Below, one piece after another: positions 9,865 to 22,900 of a DNA stretch of 64,000 bases. This DNA comes from Paragorgia papillata (lineage: Eukaryota; Cnidaria; Anthozoa; Scleralcyonacea; Coralliidae), in contig JAWNZC010000419.1 of assembly GCA_035771165.1 (NCBI GenBank), forward strand, positions 2,621,001 to 2,685,000, in the 5' to 3' direction. Both the position numbers and the translations under genes were made by a program. The notes under the pieces were generated by a model. The model ran no database searches. It was not told the origin of the DNA and worked only from the letters and a program-made list of their open reading frames with translations. The first letter of the stretch is position 1, and each line of letters starts with the position of its first letter.

Positions 9865-10309
9865 TATTTATTATATGGACAATGAAATTATGCGTGGAAG
9901 TGATGTTGATAAACTGGGTTTAATGCAAAAACGACAACCGCTTGACTTAAAACTTTTAGAAAATCAAATGAAAAATACAACAGCTTCTACGAATACGTCA
10001 TTTTACGTGAAAAAGAAGTTACTGGCTTAAATTTACTTAATTCGAAACTTACGGAAAAAGGCGTAAATTTTGACTTGTCGATATGTCACTCGCGAGCATT
10101 ACATATGAGAAATACGCCACTCGGTTCCCGGATGTAGTGAAATATGGATTCTACGAGTGTTTTAGTTGCTAGTAAAATACTCTTCAACGGCTTTATAATT
10201 ATTGATGAAGATTAAATCGATATTCCCCACAGAAGCCAAAGAGATCTAGAACAGCACGGAAATTAAAATTCTTTTAAATTTTCCCTCAATATTGTTCGCA
10301 GTGGGCATA

Positions 10310-10636
10310 TCGCGATCTGATCATAGTCAATCGAGACATGGTCTGGAAACTCAGCTAAAGTCTTTGGTCTATCTTTTTGTTCGCCTTTATGCATTTTTCT
10401 GCACGGTGCACCGTCACTGAACACATTGTATTTTAGTATAATGAAAGAATTGTCCAATAGCAACGTTTCAGTTCAATCACTCAACCGTGCTATTTAAATA
10501 TTAATAAACCTAAAACAAAGGATGTGCACGGTGTAAGGTACGGTTCAACATAAAATCCCAGCTCATTATAGGCGCTTTGAAGTTTGCCGAGTTTCCAGAC
10601 CATACCTCGATTGACTATATGATCTGATGAGACGGT
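10310..10636. mobile_element. TIR MITE with ATGGTCTGGAAACTC ends
   Basis: The left inverted repeat includes TCATAGTCAATCGAG and ATGGTCTGGAAACTCAGC, and the right is its complement (GAGTTTCCAGACCAT, CTCGATTGACTATA). Inside are TAAATCGCACGG-like and GCACGGTG blocks shared with copies at 37278-37515, 49255-49870 and 59030-59300. Confidence 0.7.
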
Positions 10637-10744
10637 TTTTCTAGTTCTCTTTATATATGATTGATTTGAAAAGCTTATGTACTGTGATGATATATACGCC
10701 ACACTATCCGTTTATGCGGTCAAATCGTCCTCATCAATACATTA

Positions 10745-10978
10745 GCGAGGCTCAGATCACACTTCCACTACCGCTACTGCTACCGTAAATGTGGTTAAGC
10801 TGATGTAATGTTCGTTTTTTCGTTCTGTAGTCGTAGTTGGTTTTAATCCTAGTATCGTAAAACGCTTTCTTTTTGCATTAGGTTCGAGACCTGCGACCAT
10901 TACTGAACGTAAAAACAATATTTGACATGCTTAATTATATTTACGGTAGCGGTAGTGGAAGTGTGATCTGAACCTCGC
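10745..10978. mobile_element. TIR MITE, 234 bp, TA target site
   Basis: The ends are inverted copies: GCGAGGCTCAGATCACACTT on the left and AAGTGTGATCTGAACCTCGC on the right, continuing into a CACTACCGCTAC block. TA flanks each side (10743-10744 and 10979-10980). A TA duplication is used by Tc1/mariner and some other superfamilies, so the assignment stays open. Confidence 0.75.
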
Positions 10979-11284
10979 TATTGTATAAAGAAACACAATC
11001 ATTCTGCGAATTGCAGCTAGAATTTTCGGACCTAATGACAACGCTAAATTCATAAGACCTACATATATTCCAGTTTCATCATCTCTAAAATTATCGTTTT
11101 TTCTCACTCTACATACATGTAAGCACTCGACATAACACAGCTCTTGAAGAAATAGCTCTTTTTTTACTACAAAGTCCCATTTGCTCTAATGCGCGAAGAA
11201 AGTGTGTTCTAGAAATAAAAAATATGTATAGAGGGCTGCATGCGTAGGCGTGTTTTAGTGGATACACTGCGAAAAGATAATCAA

Positions 11285-11545
11285 CTGCTGAGATTTTGGA
11301 ACGAAAATCGAAATACTGACGTTTCAAGCCAAAGTTCTTCATCAGAGTAATATAGAAGTAGAGTGTTGTATAGACAGTGTGTTACGATGCAGAAAATCTT
11401 AAAGGTGGTGAACTGTAAAGATTTTAGAAAATGAATACTGACGTTTCAAGCCAAAGTCCTTCATCAGAGTAAAATAGAGTGTTGCATGTGTAAACAGCGT
11501 TTCACGATGTATAGAAAATCTTAGAGAACGAAATACAAATGTTTC
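11285..11545. repeat. Family A repeat copies
   Basis: Two to three units with ACTGACGTTTCAAGCCAAAG followed by TTCTTCATCAGAGTAATAT and AAAATCTTAAAGGTGGTGAA, matching the array at 6966-7795. Confidence 0.75.
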
Positions 11546-12330
11546 ATGCAAGCCACGTTTATAGGAAACGTTTTGCAGGTTCCTACATTTTCTTTACGTT
11601 GATTAGAAATACAAGAAGCGAGTTGACAAGAAACAAGCCGTGTTTCTTTTTTGTAACTTATATCTTTCTTTTATTCACAACAACTCTATTTTCTCCATTG
11701 CTTTTGTATTAGAAATTACGTTCCGTATGCTTGTACTGTGATAGATGTACAATATTTCATTTTTGTTTCCGAATTATTTTTGTAGAAACACGAAATGTTT
11801 AAAATTATAATCACGAAGTTCTCTTTTATACACAAGCCCGGTAAATTATATATATATATAGTCAAATATATAATTAGGGGGGAAATAGTGAAAGGAAATT
11901 CAGCAAGGACAGGTGAAAAGCTCAATTATCATAAGAATCTTTCGCCACATGTTTATTTCGCGAATTTCGAATAGCTATATTTCGCGACACTATTAAATTT
12001 CGCGACTTTGTGTAGCTTGTACCTAGAATTTAATGATCAAATAATCTTGAGATGAGACGAACTCACATGCATGCATATTAAATAAAACTGTTTCGTATAT
12101 TTCGGCTTTGTTTTAATGGCGCGCATGCACCTAAGGCAAAAAAGATATGATAATATCCTGTACATAGTTCATAAAATGAATCATATATATAAATATAAAT
12201 AAACATGTGCATAAGAGAGAGACTTTATTTAGACTCAGAATTTCTTCAGTTATAAACTGCATAGTTTACAAGAACGCTGAAATTATTCATAAGAACATTA
12301 TATATACTTTATGACTATATTAATTTGATT
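11546..12330. other. AT-rich intergenic sequence
   Basis: No gene or clear repeat is supported. A short (AT)n run lies near 11850. A degenerate TTCGCGA...TTTCGCG motif lies at 11940-12010. Confidence 0.35.
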
Positions 12331-12705
12331 ATGATGTACAGAAAATTTTATAAAGATGGTGAACGCGGTGAAGATTTTAGAGAATGAAAAACTGATATTT
12401 CAAGCCAAAGTCCTTCATAAGAGTAATATAGAAGAACAGCGTTGTGTAGGCAGTGTGTTACGATGTATAGAAAATCTTAAAGGTGGTGAACCGCTGAGAT
12501 TTTGGAGAACAAAATACTGACGTTTCAAGTCAAAGTCCTTCATCAGAGTAATATAAAAGTAGAGTGCTGTGTAGGCAGTGTGTGACGATGTATAGAAAAT
12601 CTTAAAGAGGGTGAACTGCTGAGATTTTGGAGAACGAAATACTGACGTTTCAAGTCAAAGTCCTTCATCAAAGTAATATAAAAGTAAAGTGCTGACGTCC
12701 AGTGT
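12331..12705. repeat. Family A repeat array (3 copies)
   Basis: Three tandem units, the last two nearly identical, with GAACGAAATACTGACGTTTC and AAGTCCTTCATCAGAGTAAT. They have the same orientation as the array at 6966-7795. Confidence 0.8.
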
Positions 12706-13431
12706 GTGTGTGTGCAAGAGAGTAGGGACTTTAAGATGCTAGGACGAAGACGGCGGTTAAAACGCAAGATAAGTTTTACAATTTAAAGAAGTCACGGTTA
12801 ACTAACTATTATATTTGGTATTTGAAGCTAGTTTGGTGACTTCCAAAACGCCCCAGTATTGCTAAAATGATTGTGGTGTCCGTATTGAAGTCAATCTCAA
12901 GCAACAGTTCTCATCTTTTGGCCGTTGACGTCGTCCCGAAAACGTGAAAATGCTCTGAGTGGCGTTGTATAAAGAACGAGGACGGTGTTAAGATTACTCT
13001 TGGGACTAAAAATTATTCATTTTCTTTGTTTTGCAAAAAGAATTCTTTTGTTTAGAGGACGTCGTCGTTGAGGTTGACGTCGTGGACCTTAAAGTCCCTA
13101 GTGTATGTGCCAGAGAGAGAGTGAGTGAGCGAGCGAGTGACAGACAGACAGACCGACAGAGTGAGTGAGAGCAGGATTACAGCACAGCTAAACACAATAG
13201 AGTCAACACTGCCAAATTTTGACCTCGAAAAAGCATGCTGTGTAGGTTTGTCAACAAAGATTTCCATTACAAGCTTTCGTTAACAAAGTAGCTAACAGGA
13301 AAGTCCAAATGCATAAAACGATTACAAATCCACAAGTGGTCTAACTGTGAATAAACAGTTTCGGCAGGAGACCATAATTCAACCGAGTTCTCTATCTCTA
13401 TATATCCACATGCATCACCCGTAAGCGTTAT

Positions 13432-13435
<4 letters not shown>
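12706..13435. other. Intergenic; (GAGT/GACA)-rich patch
   Basis: Mostly unique sequence. A short purine-rich patch, GAGAGAGTGAGTGAGCGAGC, followed by a CAGACAGACAGACCGACAG run, lies at about 13112-13170. No gene is called. Confidence 0.35.

Positions 13436-13523
<88 letters not shown>
13436..13523. repeat. (GA)n microsatellite, 88 bp
   Basis: An uninterrupted GA dinucleotide run of 44 units. Confidence 0.97.
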
Positions 13524-13526
<3 letters not shown>

Positions 13527-14039
13527 ATACATGGAATAGATGTGGCGGAAAAATCAATAAATCACTCCATTTTATATAATAAATGAACAAGAATATATGC
13601 ATAATCAGATGTTTACGCCTTGTCTGAAAAGGTTTTTGAAAAGGCTCTGAAAAGGTTTTTGTTTTTTTTTAAAAATAAATATTTAAATAAAATAAATATT
13701 TAAATAAAATAACTATTTTCTCGCAACATTGCGACGCTGTAAGCCGACAAGAAAATTTGTTTTACAATTTGTTGTAGAACAAGGTTGTACATTACAACTT
13801 GCAACGCAACAATGCGGCGACGGGAAAGCTGGTTGAAACGTAAAAATGCTTTTATCTGCGTTGTCAATTTGCCTTTGTAAAGACTCTACTGTTTGACATA
13901 AAATTCTGTTGTTGAAACACCTTGTCGTATAGTCGTTATCTTAAAATCTCCGCAAGAGTTGAGATCTATTCCTTATTCAGCAAACAAAAAGCGAAAGGGA
14001 GCCAACGACATAAATAATGTAAACCACAAAAACATTTAG
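13524..14039. other. Intergenic, no gene
   Basis: AT-rich DNA with a short duplicated AAATAAATATTTAAATAAAA block near 13670-13710. No supported gene. Confidence 0.35.
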
Positions 14040-14047
14040 TTCCAACA

Positions 14048-14611
14048 ATCGCCGGATTTAGGACTGTGGAGGCCCCTGGGCGGTCACTGACCAGCACAAT
14101 ATATCAATTCTAGATCTATTTCTGAATGTATGCTAAGTTACATAGTCATATTTTTTTGAATAAGATGTAGGTAATTGGACTGACACTGGGGTTATAGAAT
14201 GTAGATGAATAAAATTTGCAAAGAGTGCGGTATATGGCCTTAGGCCAAAAAGCGCATCTTGCTGTATTTTTTGTTAACTTGTGAAGGCAACGACGGTTGA
14301 AGGCGCAGTGTAAATTTGATACGGGAGTAAGTTAAACAATTATAAGAACGGATTAAAGATACGTAAGTAATATTCAGTATATATAGTACATGGGACACAA
14401 CCCTCTATATATCATATATATCATCTATATATCATCCATATATCTTTTGTCTTGTTTTTGACTCATATTTTCGGCTCTCAAGATTTTTTTCATTTCAACA
14501 CCTATTTTTTCAACTTTCAAGACATTTTTGTGCAGGCCCCCCCTTAAACATTATTTTGTGGGGGGCCCTGGGCGACCGCCCAGTCCACCCTGTCCTAAAT
14601 CCGGCACTGGT
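14048..14611. mobile_element. hAT-like MITE, 564 bp, 8-bp TSD
   Basis: The left end CGCCGGATTTAGGACTG and the right end GTCCTAAATCCGGCACTG are inverted. TTCCAACA flanks both sides (14040-14047 and 14612-14619). CAGTGCCGG ends and an 8-bp TSD are hAT hallmarks. GC-rich ends (GGCCCCTGGGCGGTC, GGGCGACCGCCC) surround an AT-rich core with no ORF. Confidence 0.85.
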
Positions 14612-14860
14612 TTCCAACAAACAAGAATTAACCTGCACAAAACTCGTAAGAGAGTCAACAACAGGTTCGCAGAGTTTATAGAATAATTATAGAATATACG
14701 ACTATGCCTGATCCAAAAAACGAAATCGAAAGACAGTCACGGACATAAGATAGTAGGAATGAAAACAACAACAAAAATTAGTTTCAACAGGAAAGAATTA
14801 ATCACGGAACACCCGCGGTGTGATAAAACACGCGAGCTGAATTCGAAAGAGTCATATACA

Positions 14861-15374
14861 CAGGGCCGACGCGAGCTTCTAGGAGTTGGGAGGGTACGAT
14901 TTCCGAAGGGCACATTACGTGGATTGCGCAATCACACCGCGTAAAACCAGTTTCAAGAAGAGGCCATTTGATCAGGGTTTTTAACTTTTGGTGTATATCG
15001 AAACAAAAAAAGCAAAACAGTACGTTTATTCTACTAAATCGTTATTTAGAAGTTATTACAGATTCCTACATGCAATAATATATAAAGTAATATGACAAAA
15101 TGAAAATTATATGGAATGTCGAAGCAATCTTAAATAAAAAAACTTATCCCAGTCTCCGCAAATATCTGTTAGTCTGTTACTTGGGTCGTGGGAAGATAAC
15201 GAATATTATATATTTGGCTACATTTTGTTCATAACAATCCAGTTGAAAAAGGCATGCATGCTCTGCGCGCACGCGTTTTGTTTAATATCCAGGGCTTGGC
15301 TAAAAAAGGGCACTTCTTCGCCAAATTATTGGGGGGGTAAATACCCCCTACCCCCCTCAGTCGCGCCGGCCCTG
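14861..15374. mobile_element. hAT-like MITE, 514 bp, 8-bp TSD
   Basis: The left end is CAGGGCCGACGCGAGC and the right end GTCGCGCCGGCCCTG is inverted to it. The flanks CATATACA (14853-14860) and CATAAACA (15375-15382) match at 7 of 8 bases. It is a different family from the element at 14048-14611. Confidence 0.75.
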
Positions 15375-15399
15375 CATAAACATGCAGTATAAGAGGTTC

Positions 15400-16200
15400 G
15401 CTGAGTTTAGAGTAATTAGAATTTATCCCTGGTTGAGCAGACGAAAGTTGAAGACAGCAAGCGGAAGCAATTCAGTTTCAAAGACAAAGTATATATATTA
15501 TTAGTTAAATAAAAGTAGCGTGCTGCGTAGGCAGTGTAGAAACAACAATCGAAATATAGTAAGGTTAGATATACTGCCGAAACAGAGAACGTAGGAATCT
15601 AATTTGGGATCTATCCCCATAGCTTCTTCAGCAAACAAGTGGAAAAGACAGACAACGACAAAAGATGTAACACAGAAACACCAAAGAAATTTAGTTTCAA
15701 AGTATAACATGTCGGCAGATATAAGAGTAGGAATCTAGTTCCCTGCTTTAGCGAAGGCAAAAGATAGCCACGAGATAAATAAAAACACTAATTTAAACAG
15801 CGTCGCATAGACAAGAGTTAATATCTATTCCTGGTTCAGAAAACGAAAGAAAAAGACAGACAACATAATTAATAAACTATGTATACTGAACGAAAACACC
15901 ACAAGAATCAAAGTAAAACAAAAGCAAAAGACAGACAACCAAAAAAAATGAAAGCAAATATAGGAGTATAGAGATTTGTTCCCTACTTCAACAAACTATA
16001 TAGTTTGTAACGTATACGATAGGAGAAAGATAGGCAACAAAATGATACCGCGGCTGAACAAAAACACCACAAGAAATTGTTTTCAAAAAAACAAAAGCAA
16101 CAAAATGATACCGTGGCTGAACAAAAACACCACAAGAAATTGTTTTCAAAAAAACAAAAGCAAAAGACAGCTCATTCATGATACTGAATGAAAACTACAA
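15400..16200. repeat. Degenerate tandem repeat region, with one exact 62-bp doublet
   Basis: Decayed units share AACACCACAAGAAAT, AGACAGACAAC and ATAGGAGTA...TTGTTCC motifs. A 62-bp unit (GGCTGAACAAAAACACCACA...) is repeated twice almost exactly at about 16050-16175. A family B fragment (AGCGTGCTGCGTAGGCAGTG) lies at about 15515. No gene is supported. Confidence 0.55.
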
Positions 16201-16609
16201 ACGCATTAAAATTTCTACTTGCTACAGCCAGCGATGGCAAAAAACAGACAACAAGTTTGCGAAGATTATGCATGTATATGCGGTATAGATCTTTCTTTGC
16301 GGTTTGACTGCGTTAGCAATCGATGACAAGTATTTATTCAGACGTCTCGGGAGGCGCCAACAGTTTTATTGCAAAATAAACAGAAATCGTTTTTTTAAGC
16401 AAAAGGTATCGTTATTTATAAACATGTATACAATACATATGATCGAAAAAGTCTTTTTAAATAAGCATACTTTTGAGAAATTGCTTGTTTTATGCATCAT
16501 GACAAGTTTACTAATGAAATATTTACTGCACGATTGCTGTAGAAATGTTACTATTTATTTTACTACTATCGTAGTATTTTTTTTTACTTTTAAAGTATTT
16601 ATTTTTTTC

Positions 16610-16965
16610 AAGCTAAAGTCTTTCATCAGAGTAATATGAAAGTAGAGTGCTGTGTAGGCAGTGTCTTACGATGTATAGAAAATCTAAAGATGGTGAACTG
16701 TCGAGATTTTATTAGACTAGATGAAGTCATTCTTTGGCTTGAAACGTCAGTATTTCGTTCTCTAAAATCTCGACAGTCCACCCCCTTTAAGATTTTCTAC
16801 ACATCGTAACAAACTGTCTACACAGCACTCTACTTTAATATTACTCTGATGAAGGACTTCGGCTTGAAACGTCAGGATTTCGTTCTCTAAATTCTCGACA
16901 GTTCACCATCACCTTTAAGATTTTCTATGCATCATAACACACTGCCTACACACATCACTGTAACT
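16610..16965. repeat. Family A repeats, inverted pair
   Basis: A unit in one orientation (16613-16720) is followed by two in the other, carrying ACGTCAGTATTTCGTTCTC and CACTGCCTACACA. The inversion gives a fold-back structure. Confidence 0.75.
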
Positions 16966-17870
16966 ATAAATAACTTAAGACGGCCACATTACAGCTAGGC
17001 CTCTCAGTGATATAATTAAACATCTGCTTGTTCTGCTAAACGCTCATTTCATTTTGACTAAATAAGGTAAATAAAAACTTTCCTCGACATTAATGGAACT
17101 GCTACGAAAACCTTAATCATGCGTTGGCGTGGACTCTTTTGGTAATTACATGAAACCCGTGATGAAACACAGGTTGTGTACTGTAATCGTATGGCAAAGG
17201 ATTGCGTTGTGTCTTCAATATCGATCCTATTCTATCCACTTAATTTCAGTCGGCTGAACCAACTCGGTTGCTTCATATTGCACGAGGAGAAATATACCAT
17301 GATTAAATCACGTAGAAAATTTGTCGCCAGAGTGCTATAATAATCTTTAATGCTAACAGCTTTCTTGAGCTTAATTTGAATTCTAAATTATTTAGAAAAC
17401 GCCAGAATGGCGGATAAGTCGCTTTGGCAGTTATCTTTAGCGAAAATGTTATCTTGTTAAGGTTTGTTATTACGTTTTTAATCAAATCTTCCGCCTCGTT
17501 TAGATGCCGACTATGAGACGGGGCTGGATAACAAGAACACGAATTATCTGGAGTGTCTCTAGCACAAAAATCTTCCCAAATTCGTGTAATAAATACTGTA
17601 TATGAGTAATGCATGCGTTTTATACTGAGGCGAGCTATGGATAGTTTCGAAATAATATCGTTTCGGTTTAGTCGGAATGATATCAAACATTTCAATAGCA
17701 ATTTCTTATCTTATGGCCGTGAGTAATTTAAACATGTATACCACAACGACGAGTGAGAAAATCGAAATAATACGTGCTTAAAATCATGTCGAAATATAAG
17801 GAGCCTTGTTCTCTAAGTTCAAACAAATCTTTATACAAATGGCCCCTCGAAATTCGATCCCTGTAAACCA
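16966..17870. other. Single-copy-looking intergenic DNA
   Basis: A minus-strand open frame of 132 codons (17303-17701) has no motif I recognise. No other feature is supported. Confidence 0.3.
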
Positions 17871-17871
17871 C

Positions 17872-18245
17872 AGCCGAATCGATAAACGATGGTATTTTTC
17901 AACAATTATTGTAAACTTTAAGAGCAAACACAGAAGAATTAATGAAACCCATGAAGCTCGTTTAAGATGATTTAGCAACGATGATATATACGCCTTTTAG
18001 CAACGCTTGAAGATCATTGATCGAACCATTGATTTCCTTTACGTTTCCGAATCGACAAACGATGGTATTTTTCTACAATTATTGTAAACTTTAAGAGCAA
18101 ACACAGAATAATTAATGAAACGCCAAATGAAACACAAGAAGCTCGTTTAAGATGATTTAGCAACGATGGATGATATATACGCCTTTTAGCAACGCTTGAA
18201 GCCCATTGATCGAGCTTAATGATTTCCTTTACGTTTGCTAGAGGA
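17872..18245. repeat. Tandem duplication, ~170-180-bp unit, two copies
   Basis: GATAAACGATGGTATTTTTC and CTCGTTTAAGATGATTTAGC occur in the same order twice, about 175 bp apart, with few differences. The second copy has small insertions (CGATGGATGATATA versus CGATGATATA). Confidence 0.7.
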
Positions 18246-19852
18246 CTAGAGCAAGCTACGTACAGTAGCAACGAACAGTTGAGTACAGTTCGTGACAGTT
18301 TCTTTTGAGAAAGTGGTTTTCATGTCCTCTGGTTCTCTTTCTATGACTAGATTTCAGAAGAACCCATTTTAAGGCCTGCCTAATGTCTAAATAAACAAAC
18401 GTGAAGCTATAACTGCCCAACTGAGCACATCTGGTTCGCTACATGTAAATATCGCCCTTAACATTATGTCATCGCGTTTGCAGTGTCCTCAAAAAGCATG
18501 TAACTATACCCTCGTAAACTATACCCTTGTAAATTAGACCCTCTCAAGAGTCGAGAGCTTATACAGTTCGGTATACTTGTATATTATACATATATAATCA
18601 AGCTAGTACAAGCTTGTCTTTAGATGGAACTCAACGCGTGGTCTACCCCATGTTTGTTCATCGCTAAAATGTTTACCAGATGTGTGCATCTTGACCGGTC
18701 ATGTTACAAGCTAGAGGTTTTGCTATCGGTAACGCTAAATCTGTTGACTTGTTCGTTGGCCTCTGTGTTCCCGTCATGACGCTGGCTTAATTATTTATTT
18801 CAATGGGGGCAACTTCAAAGCGAACGTGTTAATAAGCTACACAAAAACCCAACGCTATGAGCTTTTCGCTTGCCTTTAGAACACCGCCACGCTGCACTTG
18901 GAATTCTTTATTAATATTAAGTCCCTTCAGCCTATCGACATCTTTGTTTTGAAAAAACAAATGAACACAAAGGACGGGATTGCCGATAACCCGTCCACGG
19001 CTTCCGACTAGGCCCTCGTTCCCTTCGACAAACCAAAGACCCTAGTCCTTTTAATTTCGTTCATGCGAAGCCTTTCTCTTTCCGCTATAGCCGTTTGAGT
19101 ATAACCCAGGCGTGAATTAAATGATAATAGTATATTTAAGTCGCCAGATCGCTCTTCGGTGAACGTTAAAGCAGTGAAATAATTACTTACGTTTTAATCT
19201 GGTTATAATAATAGCCCAAACGCGATGGCCAAGCGAACGGGGAAAACACATGTTTTCGTAGTTCCTTCTTTGAAATCTCAAACAATCAAAACTTGTCAGT
19301 GAGGTACTCGGGTTGACAACGCGTGTTTAGAACCCAATATTCACTACACTCCAGTAGAGTTCTAATCCAGTACTTAAGTTTAGTGTTATTGAACAACCGA
19401 TGACGAACACTTTGGAAGGAGTTGGGTTACACGAGATGCATAGCCATCAGAGAACATATATTTCCGCGGAGCTTGTGATTGTTGACAAATTGCTGAACAC
19501 AACACAAGGCTTCGTGTGGCGAGCACGTAAAACACAGGCCTGTTCGCTTCTGGGCGAATTCGCTGGGAGATTTCGCAACCGATCGGGAGACGAAATCTCG
19601 CGTGACTCGTCTATCGCTCCAGCAGGGCCGAGCCGAAATTCCAGCGTGTAATTATCGAAATGCGACAAAAATCGATTAACCTCTCGGAGTTTCGGGGTTA
19701 CAGCTGACACTTGGCCGAACACTTCAACGCTTCGGAGCTTATCGCTTTGGGCTTATCTTGGAATATCACAATGTCCTTGTAAAAATAACCACTTATTTTC
19801 AGCTATCATTCAAATTATAATTGCCCTGACTACGATGGGAACCAATCATTAC
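18246..19852. other. Unique DNA, no gene recognised
   Basis: This stretch lacks the MITEs, SINEs and satellites common elsewhere. Short overlapping frames on both strands at 19400-19722 have no recognisable motif. It could hold regulatory sequence or small exons that cannot be identified by eye. Confidence 0.3.
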
Positions 19853-19928
19853 CTTTTAAAACGTCGATGATCGACTTGCACACTTCACTCTCAAAGACGA
19901 AGGGTTCCTCGACGGCGTACTCACTCAT
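19853..19928 (-). CDS. Weak candidate first coding exon of an unknown gene
   Basis: On the minus strand an ATG at 19928 opens a 25-codon peptide beginning MSEYAVEEPFVFESEV and ending in CKSIIDVLK. It is followed by the donor-like AAAAG|GTAATG. The frame is also open upstream to 20042. Composition is protein-like, and the surroundings are the least repetitive part of the window. I do not recognise the protein and found no partner exons, so this is tentative. Confidence 0.2.
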
Positions 19929-22900
19929 CTGTCGTTCGAAATCGTCCCTCGATAGGCACGTCGCCCAGCGAAGCCTTCCATGTTTGTCCCCGTTCGCACT
20001 TTGTTTGTAATCGTTAAGGGAAATTAAACGAAGTATAAACATTCCGCGGGTAGTTCATAACACGGCGCCGCAAGAATAGATTAAAAATGCAAAACAGTTT
20101 GCTTGTGTGTGGTCATGCTACGAGAGAAGCTTTCAATTAGGCTTTTGTTGCGAGCGAACACGAATTGAAAGGAGCCAAGCATACCTCCCTTGAATAGAAC
20201 GACCTACCCGACAAGGGATAATCATACGCATCGCTTATCATCATTGAGAACGTCAAAACAACAAAAACGCTCTTTCCCCCCAGAAGCAAATACCCTAAAA
20301 CTACCATCTAACATCTATATTGCTTACCGACTTTGCCAAGCCTAGCATAGGCATATCTTATTGTTTGTCGCGGTGAACGGCCCCGATCCTGAGCGTTTTC
20401 CGGATCTCACCAAACACTCTTATCTGTAAGCTCTTTGTATAGCGTCCTTGAGCGAAGTGGATTACAAGTGGTTGTTTTCTGTTACTGGCACAGTGGCACT
20501 ATATGACAGTCGCTGTGTTGCGGCGGAGAACGGGAAGAGGATGATACTATATGTGCGCGTTACGACGTCGGTCTCCTATACACACACCGTCCTACACACA
20601 TGGTCGAGTCATACTGATGGCGATGATTAGGGATCTAAAAACTAACCTGATTCAACGCAGAGACAAGGTTGAAGGTGATAAATGCAGGTTCTATCGACTT
20701 CAAGTGTTGACAAGTATTAACCAACACCATCTGGCCTAGGAAGGATGTGTCAGCGTCCAAGGAGGCCAAAACGTGTCCCGATCCACCTCGTATTATAGTC
20801 CTCAAATCGCCGCTCTCTCGGTAGACTACTCCTTTCTTAATACGACTCCAAGACCCCTGGAACATTCGCTCGCCCCGTTCACCAAGCGCACCCCGAGAGC
20901 TCGTTTTAATAACACTGATCTGAACCAAGACGTTATGCTAATGCATTGTTACTGCCCTTTCACTACAAAATTGTTGTCGTGGCTCGATTAATTATCCCAA
21001 ACTAATTAACTTATTACGAAAATTATTGCTCTGACCCGGCGATGCGCTTTGAAGGCTCGCCGACAACTATTTTTGAAAAGTGCGCCCCGGTGCTTTCGTG
21101 TATGCTACGCTCTCCGTCCCTTTTGACAGAAAAAGAAAAAGAAATAGGCCTGTTGACATACACGGCCCTTCGCCCGCCTGCGGGTTGCACGTGTCGGGTA
21201 TAGGATCGACCGCGTGTTTTGGAAGCGACTCACCGATTCGGGCTGACGCGGCTTTGTTCGTTTGAAGGTGGGAAGTTGGGTTTGATAACGGGATACGTTG
21301 GCGTTCCGCATTATTTCCTTTTTTAAAAATCCGCTTTTCTCTGTAGCACACCAAGAACAGCAATTAAGTCCCTCCCGTGTTAATTGCTTCTTTGTAACCG
21401 ATTGCCACGGACGTCATTGTCCGAGATGCCGAGCCGTAACCTCTGGCTAGGGAAGGTACATATATCGTTGTTGTAACTCCTAATTCGGGCACAGTGGGAG
21501 AAAAACCCAGAGTAGCAGACGAAACACAGCCGCTACAGTGTTAGATCGGCAGATTTCGCGTATATTTCGGCCAAACAAAAGAAAGCCTCAATTAAGCAGT
21601 CTCCAGGCTAATTTCATCTGCTTAGAAGTAAAAGCGAGAAGCCGTTACCACCTGATGTGAAAGACCGCCTCCCCGAAAACCGACACAGTAATTTCGCAGT
21701 TTTTACTCCTGATGACTTTTACAAATGTCTTTAAAACTTCACAAACAGGTCTTCCTTATAGTTCTAACGACACGTCTCGATAGCAAGCCCGATGTTTAAG
21801 GAACTTAGATATGTTTGTATGTTGTTTGTTCATTATTCATGACGAATTTTTTTTAATAATTTGCTGGCAGCACCAGTAATGGGATAAGCGGCACAAGACG
21901 ACTTTCCCAAACGCGTTCAGCCGCTCACCACGCGTCAAGTTTCTCTTTGAAGTTCAACTAAGCGGTTTCAAGGACGGTACCAAAGAGTTATAATTATCAA
22001 GTGTGTTTTTTGGGGGGATAATATGGGTGTTTTTTAAGTGGTTTCGAGTGGAATGTGTCAGAAGGGCAATTTTCCAAGCTGTCAACATTAATCTTGCCAT
22101 ATACGTTGGCCGGATATGAGCGTCATTAAATCGTTAAGCCTCTTGAAAAGCGATTTCTTCGTTTCTGTTTTTCTGTGTCTGGAGCGGCCTCGATCGTTAC
22201 CGAATTCTGGCGCGCCTAATTGCAATTTAAAGAGTGAATGAAAGAGCGAATTGACAAAACATTTGGTAAAGCTATAACGAAAGCATGCCAGAGACCATAT
22301 AGAAAGTACATTTATCGCACACACAAAACGTCCCTAAGTCAAAATGGGTCACCGAAGTCAAAATTTTGATTCAGAGTCGAGATTTGCAAAGACCTAAAAC
22401 ATTATATCAAGAAACTTATCCGAATGTTCAAAAAATGTACAGAAATGAATACTTCACTCAGATTGAACTTTAATTTGTGTAGTTTGAATAAGCTTTGTAG
22501 TTATTGTTACTGTATTTATTGTGTTGCTATAAAAACGAAGCCGAATATATATATACAAGGCTGGCTTGCAATTGACGGCTTGAGTATATCTTGCTTTAAG
22601 AACATATTAAGTCGCGTGAAATATCTAAGACTGTATTTAATGTAGTTAAACACACACTAAGTCTTATGAAGAGTATTGTCATGTATATTGACATGTTCCA
22701 CTCAGTTTGGAAAGAGTTGATTCAGAACACGTTTTGACCCGACCCAAAAGCTTAGGTGAGTGTACACCCGTGATATAAGTTAAGCATTACTGATGCAGCC
22801 ATTTCGATGCACGCCCCTCACTGAACATAAACATATTCGACTACACAAGAGCAAATGAATATCATTACAGAAATAGATATAAGGAAAGAGAATTGCACCG

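Noticed and set aside
17303..17701. 132-codon minus-strand ORF
   Set aside because: AT-rich sequence with no recognisable motif, splice context or repeat homology; chance ORF is as likely.
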